Source: JAFDZW01 sp964404255
Lineage (GTDB): Bacteria; Bacteroidota; Ignavibacteria; Palsa-1295
Assembly (NCBI GenBank): GCA_964404255.1
Contig: CAYOJJ010000016.1
Location: forward strand, 1-64,000
Direction: 5' to 3'
Length of the DNA stretch: 64,000 nucleotides
Part shown: positions 58,476 through 64,000 of the stretch, piece by piece
Layout of the letters: each line of letters begins with the position of its first letter
How positions within the stretch are numbered: the stretch's first letter is position 1
Notes under the pieces: generated by a model
What the model saw: the letters and a program-made list of their open reading frames with translations, nothing else
Told to the model about the DNA's origin: nothing
Database searches by the model: none
Program-made: the position numbers and the translations under genes

Positions 58476-59282
58476 ATGCTACTTCAATTAGTAAAAAGTC
58501 AAACGACCACTCTTAACCGGGTCAAGCGCGGATTATGGCGGCGCGAAATCGTTGCTATGCTCGGCCATGAACCGCAAGGAAAAACTATTCTCAGTGCCTA
58601 TATAACCGGGGAGAATTCTTCGGGGGGACGTGACCGCAAGTCTATACTACCGCGACCCGACCGCAAAGAATACGAACTCGATGTTATGGAAGGCGTTGCC
58701 ATAACGCAACTATGGGATAAGATTACCCCGGAGAAACTGCAACGGCAGATTCTTCAATACTTCGGGGAAGCCTATGGGAACGACCCCTTACTGGTTATGA
58801 ACCGCCGCTACAATAAACTGATGCTCGATTTAGAGGCGGCAAAAATTATGCCCGTAATGGTGGTCGATGCCGTAGAACTTATGCCGGTACGCGGACTACG
58901 GATAATAAAAAAGATCGCTCAATGGTATTACCGGGGACAGCATTTAGGAATTGCCGTCTTACTCTCCGGTAACATCTGCAAACAGAAACGTGACCTTGCC
59001 GATTTTTGGCTCCATACCACCGAAGTAAAAGTAGGCAGAGTACTTGCCGACGAAGTCAGGGACTTAATTGGATTTGTGGCCCCCGGATATAGAAGACATT
59101 TTACCGAAGCCGCCCTTGCCAAACTTGCGGAAATACGGAGTACCGCCGAAATGAAAAAGATCATCCGCGAAGCGGTTTCCTATTGGGAAGAACGAAGCGA
59201 TGAAAAACATATCGATGCCCCGATTATTCGTAAGGCTGTCGCTCAAATTGCTCACACCACTCAACTACGAAAGGCCGCTTAA
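58476..59282 (+). CDS. MuB-like transposition ATPase
   Basis: The 268-residue AAA-type ATPase has Walker A GHEPQGKT at residues 30-37, a Walker B-type strand VMVVDAVELM with Asp131, and a sensor-like GIAVLLSGN. The C-terminal helices (FTEAALAKLAEIRSTAEMKK) fit the MuB/TniC group. It binds target DNA and delivers it to the transposase, and gives target immunity. The gene precedes the transposase, the reverse of Mu's A then B order, and its stop codon touches the transposase start. It is shorter than Mu B (312 residues). Confidence 0.8.
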   Translation: MLLQLVKSQTTTLNRVKRGLWRREIVAMLGHEPQGKTILSAYITGENSSGGRDRKSILPRPDRKEYELDVMEGVAITQLWDKITPEKLQRQILQYFGEAYGNDPLLVMNRRYNKLMLDLEAAKIMPVMVVDAVELMPVRGLRIIKKIAQWYYRGQHLGIAVLLSGNICKQKRDLADFWLHTTEVKVGRVLADEVRDLIGFVAPGYRRHFTEAALAKLAEIRSTAEMKKIIREAVSYWEERSDEKHIDAPIIRKAVAQIAHTTQLRKAA

Positions 59283-60821
59283 ATGGAACGAATGAAACCG
59301 ACCCCCATTCATTTAGCGGACATCCGGCAGAATTGGAACGATGCCGCTACTGCACAAGAACGGAAAGCCATTATTCTTTCGGCGTGTGCTACCTTCGATT
59401 GTGCCTATAGTACTATGACCCGAAAGTTAGGACTTAATGCCCGTAAACGAAGTCTCAGTAAAGCAGAAGCCGAACGTAAAACACAACACGAAGACTATGC
59501 CCGGAAAGTCTTTGCCTTCCGATATAAGGCGGACTACGGACAAAAATCGTTTACCATTAAACAAGCCTATGACTGCCTTGTCGACGACGGTCAAGTCCCG
59601 GCAGAGATTCCCTTAAAAACGATTTACAATTCCGCTTGGCAGATCGGACTCATTAACGAATATGCTTCGATAAGCGGAAAGTTTTCCGGGCCGCGCGCTC
59701 CGTTGAAACTGGTACTTATAGATTATTCTAAAAGCGATTACTTCCGCTTAAAAAAAGATCGGGTGGTAATGGAACGACCGGCAGTAAAGAAAAAGGAACA
59801 GCCCCGCCTTATGATTGCCGCCGCCGTGGATTACTACTCCCGCGTCTGTTGGTGTAAGTATTATACCGTTAGCGGAGAAAGTGCGGAGTTCGTTCGTAAC
59901 GTGTTACTCGATGTCTTTGATGGAAAACAGAACATGGATTACACGACCGGAGAGTTCTACGGTACGGCTAAACTGCTACAGGGAATCCCGAAAGCAATTT
60001 ATGTTGACCGTGGCTCCGGCAATAAAGATAACCGGGAAATACAAAGCGGTCTCGCCCGGCTACAGGTACACCGTATTCTTGGAATGAACGAACGGGACTC
60101 GCTCGGACGTACCACCAACCGGAGTAATAAAAAGGCGCGCGGGGTCATAGAAAAATTCATCGGGGACTTTAAGCGAAACTTCGAAGGAAGGATTTGGGGA
60201 AGGATGCAACTCGGTAACGAGCCGGAAACATTCTCACTTTCCGAGTTGAACGAGCGGGTATTGGAATACTGCAAAGAAGTGAACTCCAAACCGCACCCCG
60301 TTATTGCACAGACCGACCGGTGGTCGCTCTTTGCTCCGGTAGTAGATTCGCTACGCTTCCCGCCTTCGAATGCAAAGATGTTCTTCGGTGGTTGGCTACC
60401 GCGCGTTGTACAGCACCGTTTAATAATGGGCCGCTCAAAACAGGAATGGTTCGTTGCTCCGCAAGCCATATACAATGGGGCTACCGTCGACGTCCTGTTG
60501 GTTGGTTCGGAAGCCTTCCTCTTTCTTAATAACCAACTCCTAAAACTACGGCCACAACCCGGTTCACGGGATAACCGTCGGGCGGTGGAATCGCTAACGA
60601 CTTCCTACTATGATACGGAATTGAAAGAACGGTTAGCCGATGAACTGGCCGAACAAAGCGACGACCAAATAACACTTCGTTCACTTGGCGACGATTTTGC
60701 CGACGATGTTGCCGAGTTCATCGAACGGCCCCGAACGGTTACCGAGATCAAAGAACGCGCTTCCTATTTCATAACCGCTAAACGAAATCAAAAGAGAAAG
60801 GGGAATATAATTAGACTTTAG
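59283..60821 (+). CDS. Mu A-type DDE transposase
   Basis: This 512-residue protein carries an N-terminal DNA-binding region of about 1-150 (FTIKQAYDCLVDDGQV, VPAEIPLKTIYNSAWQIGLI). The catalytic core has Asp183 (AAAVDYYSR), Asp242 (YVDRGSGNKDN) and Glu290 (ARGVIEKFIGDFKRNFEG). A Mu transposase C-terminal beta domain follows (QHRLIMGRSKQEWFVAPQAI, then a VLLVGSEAFLFL strand), and a tail that probably binds the MuB partner. It cuts and joins the phage ends at TTCTTGC sites. It is shorter than Mu A (663 residues), mainly at the N-terminus, consistent with only two sites per end. Confidence 0.88.
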   Translation: MERMKPTPIHLADIRQNWNDAATAQERKAIILSACATFDCAYSTMTRKLGLNARKRSLSKAEAERKTQHEDYARKVFAFRYKADYGQKSFTIKQAYDCLVDDGQVPAEIPLKTIYNSAWQIGLINEYASISGKFSGPRAPLKLVLIDYSKSDYFRLKKDRVVMERPAVKKKEQPRLMIAAAVDYYSRVCWCKYYTVSGESAEFVRNVLLDVFDGKQNMDYTTGEFYGTAKLLQGIPKAIYVDRGSGNKDNREIQSGLARLQVHRILGMNERDSLGRTTNRSNKKARGVIEKFIGDFKRNFEGRIWGRMQLGNEPETFSLSELNERVLEYCKEVNSKPHPVIAQTDRWSLFAPVVDSLRFPPSNAKMFFGGWLPRVVQHRLIMGRSKQEWFVAPQAIYNGATVDVLLVGSEAFLFLNNQLLKLRPQPGSRDNRRAVESLTTSYYDTELKERLADELAEQSDDQITLRSLGDDFADDVAEFIERPRTVTEIKERASYFITAKRNQKRKGNIIRL

Positions 60822-60853
60822 GTTTGCATTCAACATTCGGGTTGGAGGGAATA

Positions 60854-60909
60854 CGGCTCCGGTGTCACAAACAAAGAACCACTTCACTCACCGCCGGAGC
60901 CGCTTTTTT
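60854..60909 (+). terminator. intrinsic terminator after the transposase gene
   Basis: CGGCTCCGG 60854-60862 pairs perfectly with CCGGAGCCG 60894-60902, with a 31-base loop, followed by CTTTTTT. It closes the early operon 33 bases after the transposase stop. Confidence 0.72.
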
Positions 60910-60912
60910 AAT

Positions 60913-60962
60913 AGGGCGAATGGTCTGATAAATAACAACAGGTTCGATTCCTGTTGCGCCCT
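60913..60962 (+). other. 50-base tRNA-like minihelix (acceptor stem plus T-arm)
   Basis: GGGCGAA at 60914-60920 pairs with TGCGCCC at 60955-60961 (six of seven pairs), like a tRNA acceptor stem. ACAGG-TTCGATT-CCTGT at 60938-60954 is a perfect T-arm with a canonical seven-base loop, placed directly against the acceptor strand as in tRNA. Only 17 bases (60921-60937) replace the whole D-arm, anticodon arm and variable loop. No CCA is encoded. It lies between the early terminator and the zinc-ribbon gene. Confidence 0.6.
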
Positions 60963-61024
60963 CTGATACTCCCCACGACACCGGTCTCACGGAACCGGCT
61001 CTCTTTCACTTACTAAGGTCTCTT

Positions 61025-61390
61025 ATGTTGCAATCCCATAACCATAAGGGAAGCGGCAAAGACCGCACCCCCTACAAAAAAACCGACCTGGCCTATCGCT
61101 ACGCCTTTTGTCCTAACTGTAAATCGCAAGGCGGAATTAAAACTGTAATGTCGCACCGAACACCGACCGGTCGGTGCCGCTCCCGGTTGTGTGTTTACTG
61201 CCACTACTGCTTTGAAACGAATATAGCATTGCCGCTACAGTGCCCGGGCTGTAAGACGCATGACAACTACGAAGTACTAAATACCCGGAATACCCGCGAA
61301 GGAGTCTCCCGGGTGTACCGGTGTAGGAACTGCCAGTTCACCGTTAAGACCTTTGAAGGTTTTCCCGATCCGGGTAAGGCGGACGCATAG
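61025..61390 (+). CDS. multi-zinc-ribbon protein
   Basis: The 121-residue protein has Cys pairs CPNC near 29-32, CRSRLCVYCHYC near 51-62, CPGC near 74-77 and CRNC near 99-102, enough for two zinc ribbons. The rest is basic. Zinc-ribbon proteins at the right end of Mu-like phages include Com, which controls mom translation, and Ogr-type late activators. Here a DNA methylase gene also lies at the right end. Regulatory function is plausible by analogy only. It is followed at once (five bases) by the head protein gene. Confidence 0.65.
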   Translation: MLQSHNHKGSGKDRTPYKKTDLAYRYAFCPNCKSQGGIKTVMSHRTPTGRCRSRLCVYCHYCFETNIALPLQCPGCKTHDNYEVLNTRNTREGVSRVYRCRNCQFTVKTFEGFPDPGKADA

Positions 61391-61395
61391 CCGGT

Positions 61396-62298
61396 ATGCT
61401 CTCCCAACAATTACTCCTTCGTTCGCTCCGCGACCCGTTCTACCCCGGGAGCGAATTTGAGAAACTACACTCTACGCTACAAAGCGCGTGGAGTGATCGT
61501 ATTAGCTCCGCTTCCGATGAAGTGCTCCGTCGCGTTACTGCTTCCGGCCATACGCCGCAAGCGAGCGACATCGGGGTCGTGCTTACCATTTATCGTAACC
61601 ATGTAAGCGGCGAATCTTTTAAGAGGTTGCTTCGCTCCGGGATTTCTTCGGCAATCGGCGGAGCCTATCAACAAGGCAAACGCGAAGTAAACGCGGAAGC
61701 CTACGAACAATTAAAAAGTGTCCGCAAAGACGAATTCAACATTCAGGTTATCGATGGTCTCTCCGAAGCCGGAGCTATAGCGCAACTCTCCGATCAAATA
61801 GTAATAGCCGGGGGAGAATTTTGGGATAATCAGCTACAGGATTCGATCCGTGACGAAATGAAAAGTTGGTTCGACGGCGAACTTACCCGCGACGAACTCT
61901 CTGGCAAACTCAAGAAGCTAATTAACAAACGGTTACGAAGCGATAAGCAAGACACGCTTGGGGATTCTTATTTTGATCGGTTAGCTCACAACTCAATAGT
62001 TAAGACCCGCGCGGTTTCAAAGTTTGCCCGGGCGAAGGAGCTGAATGCGAAAGGGTATAAACTTATTAACCCGCTCGATGACCGTACCAGTCATATTTGT
62101 AGGACACTGGTCGAACGTGGTACAATCTATACGCTCGAAGCAGCGCAACCGATTGTAAAAGATTTACTCACGGCCCGAAGCAGTGAAGAACTAAAAGCTA
62201 CACAACCCTTCTGGCAAAGTCCCGATGAGAGCCGAACCCCATTCCCGCCGCTACATTGGGGGGATTGTCGAACCATAATAAGAATCATTTTCATTTAA
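61396..62298 (+). CDS. Mu F-like head morphogenesis protein
   Basis: The 300-residue protein has the SPP1 gp7/Mu F domain at its C-terminus: NSIVKTRAVSKFARAKELNA, LINPLDDRTSHICRTLVERG and PFPPLHWGDCRTIIRIIF, the conserved D-x-R-T-x-x-x-C ... P-x-H-x-x-x-C-R pattern. The N-terminal half is helical. Such minor head proteins enter the capsid near the portal and may be injected with DNA. In other phages the gene follows the portal gene; here it is displaced more than 14 kb, beyond the transposition genes. Confidence 0.8.
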   Translation: MLSQQLLLRSLRDPFYPGSEFEKLHSTLQSAWSDRISSASDEVLRRVTASGHTPQASDIGVVLTIYRNHVSGESFKRLLRSGISSAIGGAYQQGKREVNAEAYEQLKSVRKDEFNIQVIDGLSEAGAIAQLSDQIVIAGGEFWDNQLQDSIRDEMKSWFDGELTRDELSGKLKKLINKRLRSDKQDTLGDSYFDRLAHNSIVKTRAVSKFARAKELNAKGYKLINPLDDRTSHICRTLVERGTIYTLEAAQPIVKDLLTARSSEELKATQPFWQSPDESRTPFPPLHWGDCRTIIRIIFI

Positions 62299-62559
62299 GG
62301 GAACAGGGCGCGTTTCTTTATGGTTGGTACGCTCACTATGAGATATACGCTACCTCGTTATAATACCTTCAAAGTGTCTCTGTGCAAGAAGTAAGACATT
62401 TAGTTGTAAACTCCTTAGGTTTAGGTTAATAAGTAGCAAAATCTCTTTCGCCCAATCAAATACTCGAACCTTGCTAATATTTGATCGAATTTTCTGAGAG
62501 TCCCCGGGAAATTACAAGTGCGAGCTAACTCATTTATTTCATTAATAGTAAATACTATT

Positions 62560-62823
62560 ATGACTATTACGTTTAGAAAAAACCAAATCAGACCCCACCA
62601 GATGATTCCGGATTTTCTGCACGCGATTTCCATTTCAATCGTAGCAGGAATTACACTGTATGATACTCTTTCATTTCGGTACGAACCTTCCGACGGTTCT
62701 ACCTTTATGACAGTCGAATACAACAACGAGATGGAAGCCAGCGAAACGGGTGCAGCAATTTACGCCTCTTTATTGGGGCTGTTGCAACCCCGTGGTTTCG
62801 AGTATGTTAGCTCGATAAGCTAA
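62560..62823 (+). CDS. small protein, unknown function
   Basis: The 87-residue protein starts at ATG 62560: MTITFRKNQIRPHQMIPDFL, then SISIVAGITLYDTLSFRYEP and a C-terminal ASLLGLLQPRGFEYVSSIS. A longer GTG reading starts at 62518. A strong terminator six bases after the stop supports it as a real gene. The competing minus-strand frame at 62421-62726 is less likely, though it shows one membrane-like stretch. The 260 bases before it contain no clear feature. Confidence 0.5.
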   Translation: MTITFRKNQIRPHQMIPDFLHAISISIVAGITLYDTLSFRYEPSDGSTFMTVEYNNEMEASETGAAIYASLLGLLQPRGFEYVSSIS

Positions 62824-62829
62824 TCAAAA

Positions 62830-62850
62830 AGCCCTCGAAGTTCGAGGGCT
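62830..62850. terminator. bidirectional terminator
   Basis: AGCCCTCGAA 62830-62839 pairs perfectly with TTCGAGGGCT 62841-62850, with A5 before and T4CT4 after. It serves the convergent genes 62560 (+) and 62857 (-). Confidence 0.85.
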
Positions 62851-62856
62851 TTTCTT

Positions 62857-63636
62857 TTAGTAGTTGCATATCAATAATTCATGTTTAATTTTGCGGGTCT
62901 GGTTAAGTGTGTAAGCAATTGGTTTCGTTTGCTCGATTCGAAAGTCTTTGTATAGCTCCCGGGTAAACGGCGAATCGTCGTAGCTAAGTAAGAACTTACC
63001 TTTCAAGGTAGAGAGACAGTTATATAACTCAATATGCTGTTCCGTTGTGAAGTTATGTTCGTAATAATCGCTTTTCCCGGCAGTCATAGTATAGGGCGGG
63101 TCGCAGTAAAAGAATGCTCCTTCGTGATCGTAATTTTTTAGTAACCGTTCGAAAGAGAGATGTTCAATATGGGTATTTCGTAAGCGGTCACTAAGGGCCA
63201 TTAAAATCTCATAAGTCAACGCGGCCCGGGGTGGCTTCACTTTGCTAAAAGCAAACCCGCTATTCATCCTACCCCCAAACGCATTTTTAAGTACATAGAA
63301 ATAGTACACTGCACGTTCAAGGTCGGAAACCGAGTAAGGATTAGTGCGAAGTATAGCCCGCAATCGTTGGAATTCTACCCGGGCGTGAGGCACTAAACAC
63401 CGTAACTTTTCATAAAAAGCGTCGGGATTGCTTTGTATTTGCCGATAGAGATTTACTAACAGATCGTTTATGTCGTTTAGTACTTCTGTTTCCGAAGGTT
63501 CTTTTCCTAAATATACCCACGCGGCACCGGCAAAGGCTTCAACGTAACAGGTGTGAGGGGGAATTTTGGTTAGTATTTCGTCGCGGAGTAAGCGTTTGCT
63601 TCCTACCCATGTCAAGGGAGACCGTAATTTGTTCAT
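62857..63636 (-). CDS. Dam-type DNA adenine methylase
   Basis: The 259-residue protein is a D12-class N6-adenine methylase: PLTWVGSKRLL at 7-17 (motif X), YVEAFAGAAWVYLG at 31-44 (AdoMet motif I) and FFYCDPPYT with DPPY at 179-182. The length is normal for Dam. It lies at the right end of the prophage, where Mu carries mom, and would mark phage DNA against host restriction enzymes such as the fusion protein at 3861. Recognition of GATC is typical for the class but is not proven by sequence. ATG at 63636. Confidence 0.88.
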   Translation of the reverse strand: MNKLRSPLTWVGSKRLLRDEILTKIPPHTCYVEAFAGAAWVYLGKEPSETEVLNDINDLLVNLYRQIQSNPDAFYEKLRCLVPHARVEFQRLRAILRTNPYSVSDLERAVYYFYVLKNAFGGRMNSGFAFSKVKPPRAALTYEILMALSDRLRNTHIEHLSFERLLKNYDHEGAFFYCDPPYTMTAGKSDYYEHNFTTEQHIELYNCLSTLKGKFLLSYDDSPFTRELYKDFRIEQTKPIAYTLNQTRKIKHELLICNY

Positions 63637-63936
63637 AGCAGTAAGTAGTTTTGAGTGAGAGGATCGGTACTTGCTATGACCGCTCGTTGCTACTTCGCTA
63701 TATTATAGCTCACGTCACAGTATAAAAAATGTTTCAGATTAATTTACAGTAGTATAATAAAAATTTCTCTGGTACAACTGTAATGGAAAAGCGGAGTATT
63801 TTTTAATAATTAATTACATTAAATATACTATACTTTCATAAATTTCATACAATACTTATACAAATAATTTACAATCAAAATACAATTATTTCACTATTGA
63901 ATTGAAAGAAATCAACGACTTACAGCAAGAAAAAAC
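63637..63936. repeat. AT-rich prophage right end with transposase-type sites (R1, R2)
   Basis: This stretch holds no gene. The last 33 bases carry GCAAGAA at 63925-63931 (R1) and GAAAGAA at 63904-63910 (R2), both within longer matches to the left-end sites read inverted and 21 bases apart. The element ends ...AAAAAAC at 63936. The preceding 250 bases are very AT-rich and probably contain the methylase promoter. Confidence 0.65.
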
Positions 63937-63941
63937 AGTAT
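63937..63941. other. prophage target-site duplication, right copy (AGTAT)
   Basis: AGTAT directly follows the terminal AAC and repeats the bases at 28970-28974. Joining host DNA at this point restores a gap of about 20 bases between paralogue D and the next gene. Confidence 0.72.
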
Positions 63942-63957
63942 TTACGGAATTAAGCCG

Positions 63958-64000
63958 GTGGTACTTGTAGTTGCTACTGCATTATCATCCGCCATTGCTA
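63958..64000 (+). CDS. start of the next host secreted protein (partial)
   Basis: From GTG 63958 the frame reads VVLVVATALSSAIA, a convincing signal peptide core, and runs off the window. It is probably a further member of the T9SS cluster. The true start is uncertain, because the prophage ends 21 bases upstream and no ATG lies between. Either GTG is used or the prophage removed an upstream start. Confidence 0.4.
   Translation, partial: MVLVVATALSSAIA

Larger units (their letters stand above)
28975..63936. mobile_element. complete Mu-type transposable prophage, 34,962 bp
   Basis: The element starts GTTGATTCTTGC and ends with the inverse of GTTTTTTCTTGC, giving terminal inverted repeats with 10 of 12 bases identical. 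AGTAT flanks it on both sides. A DDE transposase (59283) with a MuB-like ATPase (58476), a repressor-operator region, and head, tail, portal, terminase and lysis genes lie inside. The size is close to Mu's 37 kb. The gene order is unlike Mu: late genes lie left of the transposition genes in two divergent operons, and a Mu F-like head gene lies to their right. All essential frames look open, so the phage may be inducible. Confidence 0.85.

Noticed and set aside
60913..60962. Complete tRNA gene
   Set aside because: Only acceptor and T-arm are present; the 17-base middle cannot form D and anticodon arms.
62421..62726. 101-codon minus-strand frame with a hydrophobic stretch
   Set aside because: It overlaps the plus-strand gene at 62560, which has a terminator right after its stop; the minus frame has no such support.

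Overview
The window comes from a bacterium of the FCB group (Bacteroidota, Ignavibacteria or Kapabacteria-like). Many long secreted proteins end in a type IX secretion (T9SS/Por) C-terminal sorting domain, Shine-Dalgarno sequences are mostly absent, and one promoter box fits the Bacteroidota TAnnTTTG pattern. No rRNA or complete tRNA is visible, so the lineage is an inference.

Host region, 1-28974. Small accessory and housekeeping-like genes (DsrE-like, COG4705-like, DUF1801, DUF559, GNAT, AAA ATPase, S41 peptidase) are separated by dense families of short dispersed palindromic repeats up to about 14.4 kb. Within this stretch lie two near-duplicate small XRE regulators with copied promoters, next to a single-chain DNA methyltransferase with a PD-(D/E)XK nuclease-like domain. 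From 14.4 to 29 kb come T9SS-exported proteins: a 1239-residue protein with Ig-like repeats and four paralogous proteins of about 535 residues. Two stop-interrupted sorting-domain relics bracket an odd Hcp-like secreted protein. An orphan phage portal gene with its own terminator sits at 19.3-20.9 kb.

Prophage, 28975-63936. This is a complete Mu-type transposable phage of 34,962 bp. Both ends are visible: GTTnnTTCTTGC terminal inverted repeats, a second transposase-type site about 22 bp inside each end, and a 5-bp target duplication AGTAT. It inserted in a short gap between two host genes. The right half holds a repressor region with three GGTCA-N5-TGACC operators, a DDE transposase with its MuB-like ATPase, a Mu F-like head protein and a Dam-type methylase at the position of Mu mom. 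Late genes form two divergent operons that start at a striking double inverted repeat (43068-43174). The leftward operon carries protease, capsid, tail tube, frameshifted tail chaperone, tail tip and tape measure genes. The rightward operon carries lysis, portal and terminase genes. No sheath or baseplate gene was recognised, so a long non-contractile tail is likely.

The most unusual point is prophage cargo. Two genes between terminase and repressor (439 and 1775 residues) encode proteins with signal peptides and T9SS sorting domains, so this phage seems to place large proteins on its host's surface through the host's own type IX pathway. Other notable points are a 50-base tRNA-like minihelix after the transposase, a repressor pair in which the S24 function looks split between two proteins, and an antisense membrane-protein gene inside the tail operon.
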